DNA of 64,000 nucleotides from Acuticoccus sp039034015 (GTDB lineage Bacteria; Pseudomonadota; Alphaproteobacteria; Rhizobiales; Amorphaceae). Made by a program: the position numbers and the translations under genes. The stretch lies in NCBI GenBank assembly GCA_039034015.1, contig JBCCBM010000001.1:248001-312000 (forward strand). The letters are read 5' to 3'. The notes under the pieces were generated by a model. The model had not been told where the DNA came from. It worked only from the letters and a program-made list of their open reading frames with translations, and ran no database searches. Position 1 is the stretch's first letter, and each line of letters opens with the position of its first letter. Positions 6,895 to 15,281 of the stretch are shown here, in pieces.

Positions 6895-9003
6895 ATGCTG
6901 ACACGCGCACTCAGTCAGATCTCCAAGCGCAACGACGTCATCCTCGCGTTTTTGTTGATCTCGATCGTCTTTATGATGATCTTGCCGCTGCCCACCTTTT
7001 TGGTGGATGTGCTGATTGGCATCAATCTGGCGATCTCCGCCATCCTGCTCATGGTGGCGATCTATTTGTCGGATGTGGTCGCGTTCTCGGCCTTCCCGTC
7101 GATCCTGCTTCTCACAACGCTGTTTCGGCTTGCGCTCTCCATCACCACAACACGGCTTATCCTGCTTCAGGCGGATGCAGGTGAGATTGTGCGCACGTTT
7201 GGCGAGTTTGTGGTGGCGGGGAACCTTGTGGTGGGGGCGGTGATCTTCCTGATCCTCACCATCGTGAATTTTATGGTGATCACGAAGGGGTCGGAGCGGG
7301 TGGCGGAGGTGTCGGCCCGCTTTTCGCTGGATGCGATGCCGGGCAAGCAAATGTCGATCGATTCGGACATGCGCGCCGGCATGATCGATATGGATGAGGC
7401 GAAGCGCCGGCGCAGCAAACTGGAGAAGGAAAGCCAGCTTTACGGCGCCATGGACGGCGCGATGAAGTTTGTGAAGGGCGATGCGATCGCCGGGCTCATC
7501 ATCATTGCCGTCAACATTATTGGCGGCATTACGATTGGGATGACCCAAAAGGGGCTTTCGGCGGGTGAGGCGGCGAGCATTTATGCGATCCTCACCATTG
7601 GCGATGGGCTGGTGGCGCAGATCCCGGCGCTGTTTATCTCCATCACCGCGGGCTTCATCGTCACCCGCGTCACCTCCGACGACAACCAAAACCTTGGGTC
7701 GGATATTGCAGGCCAGCTCGTCAACGAGCCAAAGGCGCTGATGATTGCGGGCGGCATTCTTCTCGGGTTTTCGCTGATCCCGGGTTTTCCGACCCTTGTG
7801 TTTTTGATGCTGGCGGCGGTTTGCGGGCTGGGCGGGTTTTATCTGTCGCGGCGGGGGGCCTCGCGGGTGCGCGATGCATCGCGGCAAGACATGCCGGCCC
7901 TTGCCGCGGCCGTGGCGCCGGCCGGCAATGTGCCCGCCTTCCCCGCCGCTGAGGAAGACACGCGGCCGGTGGAGCCGGTCACGTTCGCGCTCACCGTTCC
8001 GCTGATGGTGGACATTTCTGCGTCCGTGCGCACCGCGATCCGGCCGGAGCGGCTCGATCGTGAGGTCGCCCGCGTGCGCCGGGCGCTTTATTTTGACCTT
8101 GGGGTGCCGTTTCCGGGCATTCACCTTCGGATCAATGAAAATCTGGCCGTTGGCGAATATCGGATCTTGGTGAATGAGATTCCCGTCGCGCGAGGCCTTG
8201 CGCGGGACGACCATTTTATTGTCCGCGAGAGCGACGCGAACCTAAAAATGTTTGGGATCCCCTATGAGCGGGGGGACGATTTCTTGCCCCACACGCCGAG
8301 CCTTTGGGTCCATGCCCAGCACCTTGCGGCGGTGGAAGAGACCGGCATTCAGATCATGACGCTGCCGAGCATGCTCACCTACCACCTTGCGCATGTTTTG
8401 AAGAATCATGCGGCCGAGTTCGTGGGTGTCCAAGAAACCATGTACCTCATGAACCAGATGGAGAAGAATTTTGCGGAGCTGGTGCGCGAGGCGACACGGG
8501 CGCTGCCGCTCATCACCATCACCGATGTGATGCAGCGCCTGGTGGGCGAGGAAATTTCGGTGCGCGACATGCGCACGATTTTGCAAGCGCTGGTCGAGTG
8601 GGGGCAGAAAGAGAAAGACCCCATCATGCTGACCGAGCATGTGCGCGGCGCCCTCAACCGGTACATCACGCACAAATTTTCCGGCGGGCAAAACGTCATC
8701 CCTGCCTATCTCCTCGCCAAGGAGATTGAGGATGAGGTGCGCGCCGCCGTCCGCCAGACCGCCGGCGCCACCTACCTTGCCCTCTCGCCCGACTTTCACG
8801 CCCGCTTTATCGATGCGCTGAAACGCTCCGCCGGCGACCTGTCGCGCCACACGCTGACGCCGGTGGTGCTGACGGCGATGGATATCCGCCGGTTCCTGCG
8901 CAAAATGGTGGAGCGCGATTTTCCCGAACTTCCGGTGCTGTCGTTCCAGGAGCTGAGCCCGACGGTCAACGTGCAGCCCCTTGAGCGCATCACCATCCCA
9001 TGA
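6895..9003 (+). CDS. sctV: SctV, major export-gate protein
   Basis: A 702-residue LcrD/FlhA-family protein (usual length about 690-710). Residues 15-320 contain seven or eight transmembrane helices; ARFSLDAMPGKQMSIDSDM is the FHIPEP-family signature in the cytoplasmic loop. Residues about 360-702 form the cytoplasmic domain that makes the nonameric ring and binds chaperone-substrate complexes. No truncation or frameshift is seen. The stop overlaps the next start (ATGA), tying it to the ExbB-like gene. Confidence 0.97.
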   Translation: MLTRALSQISKRNDVILAFLLISIVFMMILPLPTFLVDVLIGINLAISAILLMVAIYLSDVVAFSAFPSILLLTTLFRLALSITTTRLILLQADAGEIVRTFGEFVVAGNLVVGAVIFLILTIVNFMVITKGSERVAEVSARFSLDAMPGKQMSIDSDMRAGMIDMDEAKRRRSKLEKESQLYGAMDGAMKFVKGDAIAGLIIIAVNIIGGITIGMTQKGLSAGEAASIYAILTIGDGLVAQIPALFISITAGFIVTRVTSDDNQNLGSDIAGQLVNEPKALMIAGGILLGFSLIPGFPTLVFLMLAAVCGLGGFYLSRRGASRVRDASRQDMPALAAAVAPAGNVPAFPAAEEDTRPVEPVTFALTVPLMVDISASVRTAIRPERLDREVARVRRALYFDLGVPFPGIHLRINENLAVGEYRILVNEIPVARGLARDDHFIVRESDANLKMFGIPYERGDDFLPHTPSLWVHAQHLAAVEETGIQIMTLPSMLTYHLAHVLKNHAAEFVGVQETMYLMNQMEKNFAELVREATRALPLITITDVMQRLVGEEISVRDMRTILQALVEWGQKEKDPIMLTEHVRGALNRYITHKFSGGQNVIPAYLLAKEIEDEVRAAVRQTAGATYLALSPDFHARFIDALKRSAGDLSRHTLTPVVLTAMDIRRFLRKMVERDFPELPVLSFQELSPTVNVQPLERITIP

Positions 9004-9959
9004 CCGTGACCGCTGAGGCCGTCACCGCGGCGCGGCGCGTGTTGGCCATTCGGGCAAGCCTTTTCGCGCTGGTGGCAGGTGTTCTGGTCGCATTTTCCCT
9101 CGCGACGGGCGCGGCGAACCCTTCGCTCGCCACGGTTTTGGCCCTTGCCGCCGCCGCAGCGCCCTTGGCCGTCCTCTTTGCCTCCCGGGGCTTGGCGCTC
9201 TTAAGCTTGGCGAGCGGGCTTCTGCTCCTCTTGGTGGGGCTCTTTGCGCTGACGCCCTTTGTGGACGGGGGCTTGGACGTTGCCGCCTTTGGCCGCTTTG
9301 CGCCTTGGCCGCTCATCGTGGTGGGGTTTGCGGTGGGCCGCGCGCTGGACGACTTGGCCGCGCTTGCCGAGACGCGCCCCGCGCGGGACCCGGCGTGGTG
9401 CGCCCATGTGATTGCGAGCGGGGACACGGAGCGGATCGGGCGCACGCTGGGTGCGTGCGCCGCCTACACCGTTGGCGTTGCGGTGCTTGTTCTGTGCTTG
9501 GCGTTTGCCGTTGGGGATGCGGCGTGGCTTGTGAAAACGCCGGTGCATGGGGCGCTCGTGGTGCTGGCATCGCTCTGCGCGGTGCTGTTGGTCGCAGCGC
9601 TCAGTGAGCCGCGGCCCCGCCCGGGCGCGCCCCTTGGCGAGGCGTTTGATGTCGCGGCGGCGGGGCGTCGGCGGTACCTGCGCACGCTGATTGCGCTGTT
9701 GCCAGTGCTCGGCTTTGTGGGGACGGTGCTTGGTCTTCAGCGCGCGCTGTCGCAGTTGCCGGAGGGGTTTTCGGAGAGTTTTGCTGCCGCGGGGCCGGAC
9801 AGTGCCTTCACCGCAAGTCTTGTTGGCATTGCGACGGCGTTTGAAACGACGCTCATCGGGCTTGTGGGCAGCTTTGTGTTTCAGTTCATCTTGGCGGGCG
9901 TGGAGCGGGCTGAGGCCGCGCGCCTCGCTGACCATCTGGTCGACCATGCAAATGGCTAG
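9000..9959 (+). CDS. MotA/TolQ/ExbB-like proton-channel protein in the T3SS operon
   Basis: A 319-residue polytopic membrane protein translationally coupled to sctV. The C-terminal 90 residues carry the MotA/TolQ/ExbB hallmark: a helix LIALLPVLGFVGTVLGLQRAL, a Phe/Ala linker, then SLVGIATAFETTLIGLVGSFVF. The N-terminal 200 residues add several extra hydrophobic segments not found in standard ExbB (three helices). Proteins of this family use the proton-motive force together with an ExbD/MotB partner to move another component. Two single-pass, ExbD-like proteins follow directly. Such a channel is not a standard component of known injectisomes. Confidence 0.75.
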   Translation: MTVTAEAVTAARRVLAIRASLFALVAGVLVAFSLATGAANPSLATVLALAAAAAPLAVLFASRGLALLSLASGLLLLLVGLFALTPFVDGGLDVAAFGRFAPWPLIVVGFAVGRALDDLAALAETRPARDPAWCAHVIASGDTERIGRTLGACAAYTVGVAVLVLCLAFAVGDAAWLVKTPVHGALVVLASLCAVLLVAALSEPRPRPGAPLGEAFDVAAAGRRRYLRTLIALLPVLGFVGTVLGLQRALSQLPEGFSESFAAAGPDSAFTASLVGIATAFETTLIGLVGSFVFQFILAGVERAEAARLADHLVDHANG

Positions 9960-10374
9960 GCGTGACCCCGACGATGCACCCGGCCTGATGCCGATCGCCG
10001 ACCTTTTAATCGGGACGACGGCGACGCTGCTTCTGGTGGTGCTTGCGCTGGCGCCGCAGCTTGGCACGGCTCCGCCCACGCACGACCCGCCGGCCGTTGC
10101 GGTGGAGGGGCCGGTGCTTTTGGCGGCGGGCGGGCGGCTCACCGGGCTTGGTGAGGCGGCGGGCGTCGATGTGGGGCTTGATGGGATTGCAACGCTCGGC
10201 CTCGATCCATCGCGGGCGCCGGTGCTCGTGATTGGGGCGGGGGGCGCGGAGGCTGCGTTTTTGACAGAGGCGCGCCTTGCGGCCCTTGGGGTTGCAACGG
10301 TGCGGCGTGTGCGGCTGCCGGCACAGTGTTCGCGGATCGTTGCGGTGTCGGACCAAGGTCTTTTGTGTGAGTAG
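9946..10374 (+). CDS. Small ExbD/MotB-like single-pass membrane protein (first of two)
   Basis: About 142 residues from ATG 9946 (140 from ATG 9952), overlapping the end of the ExbB-like gene. A short cytoplasmic N terminus precedes one helix, GLMPIADLLIGTTATLLLVV, with Pro and Asp placed as in the ExbD signature (P-x-x-D at the start of the helix; this Asp carries the protons). The rest is a periplasmic domain rich in beta-type sequence, with one Cys pair late in the protein. I infer an ExbD-like role from topology, the Asp and gene order; overall sequence similarity is too low to be sure. Confidence 0.5.
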   Translation: MQMARRDPDDAPGLMPIADLLIGTTATLLLVVLALAPQLGTAPPTHDPPAVAVEGPVLLAAGGRLTGLGEAAGVDVGLDGIATLGLDPSRAPVLVIGAGGAEAAFLTEARLAALGVATVRRVRLPAQCSRIVAVSDQGLLCE

Positions 10375-11005
10375 GGGCGTTCCGACCATCGTTCTTGTCG
10401 ATCTTTCGGCGAACATCCTTGTTGTGGCGGTGGTTCTTCTGGTGATCGCCATGATGGGAACGGCCCCAACGCGCACCCCCGTGACGGCCGCCATCATCGC
10501 TGAAGCGCCCACCGGGGCGGCTGCGCTCATCGATGCGCTTTATAGGCGCACGCGGCCGGGCAGCAGCCGCCGCGCCATCGAGATCACCGCGTTGGGCATT
10601 GCGGTCGCGGGGGCGCCCGTGGGCCTTGCCGATCTTCGGGGCGAGGCGACGCCGGTTGATCTTTTTGTGTTTGATCCACGCCATCATGCGGCCGTGCGGG
10701 GCGCGCTGGAGCGCGGGGTGAGCGTGCGGGAGGTGACGGTGCCGGCAGCGCTCCGCAGCGCGGACGGGCAGCGGTGGAACGCGGCGTTTGCCAGCCTCTT
10801 TGGGCGGCCGATGACGCAGGCCAGCTTTCGCGATCACCTGACCCGCTTCTTGGCCGGCGCGGAGGGGGCGGCGCCGCGGGCGCCCCCGGCCCGCGAGCCG
10901 GTTGCCAAGTGGCTTGCTGTTGTGGGGCGCGGCGTTCTGTTTCTGGTCGCGCTTGGCGTCATTTGGCGGGCGCCTGCGCTCGCGCGGCGGCTCGCTGGGG
11001 CGTGA
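10367..11005 (+). CDS. ExbD-like membrane protein with a second C-terminal helix (second of two)
   Basis: A 212-residue protein from GTG 10367, which overlaps the preceding stop. The N-terminal helix (VPTIVLVDLSANILVVAVVL) again has an Asp at the helix entrance, as in ExbD/MotB. A periplasmic domain follows, and a second membrane helix (WLAVVGRGVLFLVALGVIW) ends the protein with a basic tail. The C-terminal anchor is unlike ExbD. Its place directly after the other two membrane genes suggests one complex: ExbB-like plus two unequal ExbD-like subunits. Confidence 0.45.
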   Translation: MSRGVPTIVLVDLSANILVVAVVLLVIAMMGTAPTRTPVTAAIIAEAPTGAAALIDALYRRTRPGSSRRAIEITALGIAVAGAPVGLADLRGEATPVDLFVFDPRHHAAVRGALERGVSVREVTVPAALRSADGQRWNAAFASLFGRPMTQASFRDHLTRFLAGAEGAAPRAPPAREPVAKWLAVVGRGVLFLVALGVIWRAPALARRLAGA

Positions 11006-11015
11006 GGCCGGGCGG

Positions 11016-11031
11016 TGTGTCGTGCGTCACA
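11016..11031. promoter_or_regulatory. TGTG-N8-CACA palindrome before the 11092 gene
   Basis: TGTGTCGTGCGTCACA, directly after the end of the membrane-protein operon and 60 bases before the next start. It has the same form as the sites at 6312 and 22716 and could control the 11092 gene, and perhaps the regulator gene itself by autoregulation. Confidence 0.5.
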
Positions 11032-11091
11032 CAGTGCCGGGTTTGGGATCGCTAATTTTGGTGGGCTTGGCTCTCGCGGGAGGGATTTTTT

Positions 11092-11397
11092 ATGCCCAGC
11101 GGCGACTACCCCCTGACGCCCACAACGCCGCGGCCGTCGTCAGAACTTCAAAACCTTGGCGAGCGGCAAGCGCCGCAAAACACAAACGAAACGGCGGAGA
11201 TCGAGTTTGTCGTCGCCGGGCGACAAGAGGTGGCGGAGCGGTCCGCCGACAGCTTTGCCGATTACCTCAACTCACAGAGCCAAATGTCAGAGCTCCTTTT
11301 TTTGAACCAAGGGCGCGGTCCGTACGACGTAGTTGATGAGATCCTGAACCAGTCGGCGTTCGAGGGACCGCGATCTCAAGGGGATGAGCCGTTTTAG
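11092..11397 (+). CDS. Hypothetical 101-residue protein of the T3SS locus
   Basis: I do not recognise this protein. It has a Shine-Dalgarno (GGGAGGG) before the ATG, a polar, Pro/Ser/Thr-rich first 30 residues of the kind seen in T3SS-secreted proteins, and a helical acidic second half (FADYLNSQSQMSELLFLN). There is no signal peptide or membrane segment. It stands alone behind a TGTG-N8-CACA site and ahead of the Crp-like gene, so a secreted or regulatory role in the same system is a reasonable guess only. Confidence 0.6.
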   Translation: MPSGDYPLTPTTPRPSSELQNLGERQAPQNTNETAEIEFVVAGRQEVAERSADSFADYLNSQSQMSELLFLNQGRGPYDVVDEILNQSAFEGPRSQGDEPF

Positions 11398-11477
11398 CGG
11401 GGCGCCAACGGCGCTGCCGCGTCGCCCGGCCCCTTGATTGTCACGCCCGCGGGGACGTCAAGCCAAGGAGCCTGTCG

Positions 11478-12284
11478 ATGCTTATGTCCTGCGCGTCTGC
11501 CGATGGTGTGCCCAGCGTCATGGAACGGCCCTATGGGGGGAGGGGCGCGCCTGTTCGCAGGCGCGTGCCCGGAACGGGAGACCCGGCGCGGCGCGCGGCA
11601 GGCTTGCCCCTGCCGGCGATGCTGGCGGACCTTGGGGCGGAGGCGGCCGCGCTCGCCAGCACGAGGCTGCGGCGCATGACCGTGCCCGCCAACGCGGTGC
11701 TTTACTATCAAGAGGATGTTGGGAACGCTGTTTACTTTGTGGAATCGGGCCATGTGCGCCTTGCCCACATTGGCGAAGATGGGTCGGTCGCGTTTTACGG
11801 CATCATCCGCGCCGGGCGCTCCTTCGGCGAAATCAGCGCGTTCGATGATGCGGGCTATAGCGAAACCGCAACCACCATTGACGAGACCACCGTCCTCGCG
11901 CTCGACACGTCGGCGCTTGAGGGGGACACCCCCGCCCACGCGGAGCTGCGCCAGCGCATGACCGCGCTTCTGGCCGCGCGGTTTCGCACCCATGCGCAGA
12001 TGACGCGCGCGCTTTACATGCCCAATCTTTCTGGCCGGCTTGCGCACTCGCTGCTTTACTTGCTCGACACTGTGGGGACGCGGATCACCGTCCAGGGTCG
12101 GTCGGTGGAGTGCCTTGGGCCGGAGGTCACCCAGCGTGATCTCGGCACGCTTGCCCGCGGCACCCGCGAGAATGTGAACAAGATGCTGCGCACCTGGATC
12201 AAAGACGACATCCTCGAGATCGAGGACCGGCACATCATTGTGCAAAGCCGCGCGCCCCTCAAATCGAAAGCCTATAATCTATGA
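11478..12284 (+). CDS. Crp/Fnr-family transcription regulator of the T3SS locus
   Basis: A 268-residue protein preceded by AAGGAG. Residues about 60-145 form a cyclic-nucleotide-binding-type beta roll (GRSFGEISAF at the position of the CRP phosphate cassette), followed by a dimer helix and a C-terminal winged helix. The phosphate-binding Arg-Ser of CRP is replaced (GYSETATT), and there is no N-terminal Cys cluster, so neither cAMP nor an FNR-type iron-sulfur cluster is an obvious ligand. The recognition helix RGTRENVNK keeps the Arg-Glu pair with which CRP reads TGTG. The protein also has an extra basic N-terminal segment. It is coupled by ATGA overlap to the next small gene and then sctF. 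Confidence 0.85.
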   Translation: MLMSCASADGVPSVMERPYGGRGAPVRRRVPGTGDPARRAAGLPLPAMLADLGAEAAALASTRLRRMTVPANAVLYYQEDVGNAVYFVESGHVRLAHIGEDGSVAFYGIIRAGRSFGEISAFDDAGYSETATTIDETTVLALDTSALEGDTPAHAELRQRMTALLAARFRTHAQMTRALYMPNLSGRLAHSLLYLLDTVGTRITVQGRSVECLGPEVTQRDLGTLARGTRENVNKMLRTWIKDDILEIEDRHIIVQSRAPLKSKAYNL

Positions 12285-12523
12285 TGGCCACGCCCGACGC
12301 TGCGCCCCTTGCGGGCATCACCGAATTGGAGGCCGCGTTCAACGGGCCGGACGGGGCGGCGGCCCGCGGCGATGCGTTGGCGCGCCTCAACGCGTGCAAG
12401 GCCGCGGTGGAGGGCGTGCAGCGCCATCATCTGCCGGTTGACACCTTTGCTGCGAGCCAAGCGCTCGCCGCCGCGCTTGATGCGGCCGCAGTCGTGATCC
12501 TGAAACCGTCAAAGAAAGTCTAG
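12281..12523 (+). CDS. Small helical protein before sctF, possible SctE/YscE-type needle chaperone
   Basis: An 80-residue helical protein whose ATG overlaps the regulator stop. It lies four bases ahead of sctF. Size, composition and place fit the small needle chaperone (YscE/PscE) that works with a YscG-like TPR partner; such a partner is encoded at 6354-6749. Sequence similarity to known YscE proteins cannot be shown by eye, so the role is inferred from context. Confidence 0.45.
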   Translation: MMATPDAAPLAGITELEAAFNGPDGAAARGDALARLNACKAAVEGVQRHHLPVDTFAASQALAAALDAAAVVILKPSKKV

Positions 12524-12527
12524 CGCC

Positions 12528-12851
12528 ATGGCGACCGACCTTACACCCGGCCAGTCCAGCACCGCCTCGCAGGTGATGTTCAACGATCCGGCCCTTGAAC
12601 CGAACCAAGACCAGTTTCGCCGCATCGTCGGCTTTGACCTTGCCTATTTTCAGGCGCATCTGCAGGACCAGGGGAGCCAGCTTGAAGATTCGCTCCGCGC
12701 GATCCAGCAGAACGAAAACCTGTCGGACACGGAGCGCATGTTTGAAATGCAGATGCTCATGAACACGTGGTCGACCATCACCAACCTTCGCACAAACATG
12801 ATGAAGTCGATCTCTGACAGTTTGAAAACTGTCGTGCGGAACGTTGCCTGA
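12528..12851 (+). CDS. sctF: SctF needle subunit
   Basis: A 107-residue protein with the two-helix hairpin pattern of needle subunits. The C-terminal helix MLMNTWSTITNLRTNMMKSI followed by SDSLKTVVRNVA corresponds to the conserved YscF/PrgI segment that lines the needle channel (Q-x2-L-x2-W/Y-S-x2-x-N-L-x-S-x2-x-K-x-I-x-D). The N-terminal ~25 residues are polar, as usual for the export signal. It is slightly longer than YscF (87 residues). A hairpin terminator follows within 15 bases. Confidence 0.8.
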   Translation: MATDLTPGQSSTASQVMFNDPALEPNQDQFRRIVGFDLAYFQAHLQDQGSQLEDSLRAIQQNENLSDTERMFEMQMLMNTWSTITNLRTNMMKSISDSLKTVVRNVA

Positions 12852-12863
12852 TCTGATGCTTTG

Positions 12864-12892
12864 AACACCCCGGTGCATCGCGCCGGGGTGTT
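12864..12892. terminator. Bidirectional hairpin terminator between sctF and the convergent operon
   Basis: AACACCCCGG and CCGGGGTGTT form a perfect 10-bp stem with a 9-base loop, followed by a short T run on the plus strand. It separates sctF from the convergent gene ending at 12897, and can serve both. Confidence 0.75.
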
Positions 12893-12896
12893 TGTC

Positions 12897-13367
12897 TCAA
12901 TCGTTGTCGGCGTTGCCTTTTGCGTGGCGCAAGTAAAGGTCGATGGCGTTGCTTTGGCCTTCGCCGCGCTCGTGGAGGGAACGGGCGCGGAGATAACTGC
13001 GCATGCGCTCCCGCTCGGTGCCCTGGCGCTGGCCGTACCGCTCGATGGGGTCAACGCGGTCCAGCGTTGCGAGCGACTTCAGGACGGCGGCATAGTCGTG
13101 CCGGCAAAAGGCGATAACCGCGTGGCCCAAAAGCGCTTGCGCGCTGGTGTCGCCGGCCTCAATCAGCGCCTCGGCAATCGCCCCGGCCTTGTCATACTCG
13201 CAGTGCTGGACGAGGACGAAGAGCGTGAGGAGCACAAAGTCACGCTCTTGGCCGGTGAGGGCGGCGGCCTCCTTTTCCACCGCATAGACGACGCGGCCTT
13301 GTGGCAGGACGGCGGGCAGGGATGTTGGGTCGCCGTCGCTTGGCGGGGCGCCCTCGCGCGCACTCAT
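12897..13367 (-). CDS. TPR-type T3SS chaperone, SctY (YscY)-like
   Basis: A 156-residue helical-repeat protein (EYDKAGAIAEALIEAGDTSAQ and following pairs) whose start overlaps the stop of the SctX-like gene as ATGA. In Ysc-type systems yscX and yscY are adjacent, and the TPR-like YscY is the chaperone of the secreted YscX. The pair here has that order. The alternative is another LcrH/SycD-type chaperone for the tip-like proteins upstream. Confidence 0.5.
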   Translation of the reverse strand: MSAREGAPPSDGDPTSLPAVLPQGRVVYAVEKEAAALTGQERDFVLLTLFVLVQHCEYDKAGAIAEALIEAGDTSAQALLGHAVIAFCRHDYAAVLKSLATLDRVDPIERYGQRQGTERERMRSYLRARSLHERGEGQSNAIDLYLRHAKGNADND

Positions 13368-13786
13368 GCGCGGAAGAACGCGGCAAGGGCGGCGCGCACG
13401 TCTTTGTCGAGCCTGGCATCCTCATCCAAAATGTCGGCGGCGCGGGTGAGCGCCTCGCGCCCAGCGCCGGTCTTTTGGCGCGCGATGGTGCGGAAGCGCG
13501 CGGCCACATCCTCCCGCACGTGGGAGAGGACGCGGGGGTGCAAGAGTTCTTCGTCGAGGCTTGCGGGTTTTAGGAGGTTGGGGAGCCGCTCATCGAGGGA
13601 GGGGCGGCGCAACACATCGTCCAGCAGGCCAGGGTCGGGGATGAAGCGGGGGGACTGACGCTTCTCGCCCGGGAGGTGCGCCTCGTCGTCGACGCGCCAG
13701 CGGGCGATGCGCTCCAGCCCGGCGTCCATCTCGGCCACACGCCGCGGCGAGGCCCTGTATTCGGTGCCGGCCCGTGGTGCTTTCAC
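13364..13786 (-). CDS. SctX (YscX)-like secreted T3SS component
   Basis: A 140-residue protein from GTG 13786, preceded by GGAGGGGG. The stretch IPDPGLLDDVLRRPSLDERL, then NLLKPASLDEELLHPRVL and a C-terminal helix pair (ALTRAADILDEDARLDKDV) resembles the layout of YscX: Pro-rich repeats of short helices, then an acidic helical tail. YscX with YscY binds SctV and is needed for export in Ysc-type systems. Identification is by pattern and by its neighbour; a profile search would settle it. Confidence 0.45.
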   Translation of the reverse strand: MKAPRAGTEYRASPRRVAEMDAGLERIARWRVDDEAHLPGEKRQSPRFIPDPGLLDDVLRRPSLDERLPNLLKPASLDEELLHPRVLSHVREDVAARFRTIARQKTGAGREALTRAADILDEDARLDKDVRAALAAFFRA

Positions 13787-13799
13787 GCCACCCCCTCCG

Positions 13800-15281
13800 T
13801 CAATTGATTGCGCCGCTGATGGTGACGATGAGGTCGGTCATCCGCGTCATGGTTTGCGTGGCAAGGTCAAAGTGGCGGTTGCGCTGCCGGCTGATTTCGT
13901 TGGCCTTGTCGGCCAAGATTTGAACGTCCCGGTCAAGCACGCCAACGGCATCGCCCAGGATGGTGGAAAAGTTGTCGTACGCGTCTTTGGTGAAGGCGCC
14001 GTCGACCCGGGTGCCGTTCACTTGAAGCGCAAGGGTCGGCCGGTCGAGCGAGGCAAGCGCTTCGGCCGGGTGGGTGCCGGCGAGCGCAACGTCAAACATG
14101 GAAAGGGTTGCGAGCGCCTCCAAAAGCTCATCGCCCGACAGCGCATCGGTGACCCGGCGCGTGTCGTTCACGGAGGTGAGGTCGCCATCGGGCGGCGGAA
14201 AGCTTGCCGAGACCTTGTTGATGATCTCTTGCATGCTGGCATAGTCCGCCAGGAGCACGTTGCGCTGGCGGATTTCTTCGGTCTCGGCCTGGCCCTCCGC
14301 CTCGCCATCGGCGTTTTCGGCCCGCTCGAACGCGAACACAAGGAGCGGGGCGTCCAGCGTGCGGTTGATGATGGAGCCGTCCGTCCCCTCAACGGCGAGG
14401 AGGCCGGTTTGCGCAATGCCGTCCGTCACGCGCAAAATGTCGAGGCGGCGCTGCTCGCTTTGCACAAAGATGTCGTAGGCGGCGCGGACGGAAGCGTTGC
14501 CGTCGGTGGAGATGAGACTGTCGGTGGGGTTTTCGGGCACAGCGCCATAAAGGGAAAGGCGCTGGAAGCGGGTGAGGGCGTCGGCAATGGTGGCGTCGAT
14601 GGCGGCCTTGTCAAAGATCGCCATGGCGCCGAGCCGGGCTTTGAGCGCCTCGAGTTGCGCAATGATGAGCTCGGCGGGATCGTCGACCCCGGATGAGGGG
14701 CGGAGCGGGCCTTCTGCCTCCATGGCGGCAATGGCTGTGTCGACGTCGGCGATGATCTCGGCCCTGACGTCGGCCGAGCGTCCATCGCCCGTTGCGGGGC
14801 GCAGGCCAAACGGCTCGGCAATGAGGCGCGCAAACTCGGGGTGTGCTGCCACAAGCGCCTGGTCTTCAAAGGAAAGCCGGTTGAGGGCGGACGGGGTGAG
14901 GTCGTTCACGATGATCACACCCCGACCATCCGCGCTCACGATGGCGTGGAGCTGATCGGCCGGATCCGCGCCCGGCGGCAAGGACAGCGTGCGGGTGGAA
15001 ATCGCGGTGCCCCCCTCATCGAGGATGGCGGTGAGGTTGTCGTCCGGCTGCCTGAGCGCGATGAATTCCAGCTGGTGGGCGGTGTGGAATTGGCGAAAGG
15101 TCGGCGGATTGTCGAGGTCGAAGTCGGCCGGGCGGTTTCCGAGCAACACCGTCTCGCCATCGAGGCGCGGGGCGATGCGGTCGGCCTCGGCCACAAGGTC
15201 CGGGCTTTGCAAGATGCTGCCATTGTCGGCTCTGGCCAGTTCGTACCAACGGGGGGCGCCGGGGGTGAGGTCGATCGCCAT
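13800..15281 (-). CDS. Large tip-like secreted protein, shorter paralog
   Basis: A 493-residue hydrophilic protein sharing its start base with the stop of the upstream paralog (TGATG). The two share TAHQLEF, a beta segment ending in an INAL/NDLT turn, a helix ending in F/EPFGLRP or LGLVP, an IFD-start helix, and a C terminus of the form EISRQRNRHFDLATQTM. The closing coiled coil (NFSTILGDAVGVLDRDVQIL onward) resembles the C-terminal helix of needle-tip proteins (LcrV/IpaD). No signal peptide. A tip or hydrophilic translocator role is my best guess, but length is well above SipD or LcrV (about 330). Confidence 0.4.
   Translation of the reverse strand: MAIDLTPGAPRWYELARADNGSILQSPDLVAEADRIAPRLDGETVLLGNRPADFDLDNPPTFRQFHTAHQLEFIALRQPDDNLTAILDEGGTAISTRTLSLPPGADPADQLHAIVSADGRGVIIVNDLTPSALNRLSFEDQALVAAHPEFARLIAEPFGLRPATGDGRSADVRAEIIADVDTAIAAMEAEGPLRPSSGVDDPAELIIAQLEALKARLGAMAIFDKAAIDATIADALTRFQRLSLYGAVPENPTDSLISTDGNASVRAAYDIFVQSEQRRLDILRVTDGIAQTGLLAVEGTDGSIINRTLDAPLLVFAFERAENADGEAEGQAETEEIRQRNVLLADYASMQEIINKVSASFPPPDGDLTSVNDTRRVTDALSGDELLEALATLSMFDVALAGTHPAEALASLDRPTLALQVNGTRVDGAFTKDAYDNFSTILGDAVGVLDRDVQILADKANEISRQRNRHFDLATQTMTRMTDLIVTISGAIN

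Noticed and set aside
6712..8214. Long minus-strand open frame opposite sctV
   Set aside because: It is a high-GC shadow of sctV, rich in Arg, His and Gln, without Shine-Dalgarno or family resemblance.
9201..10469. Long minus-strand open frame opposite the ExbB/ExbD-like genes
   Set aside because: The plus-strand frames carry the recognisable motifs and tight overlaps; the opposite frame has shadow composition.
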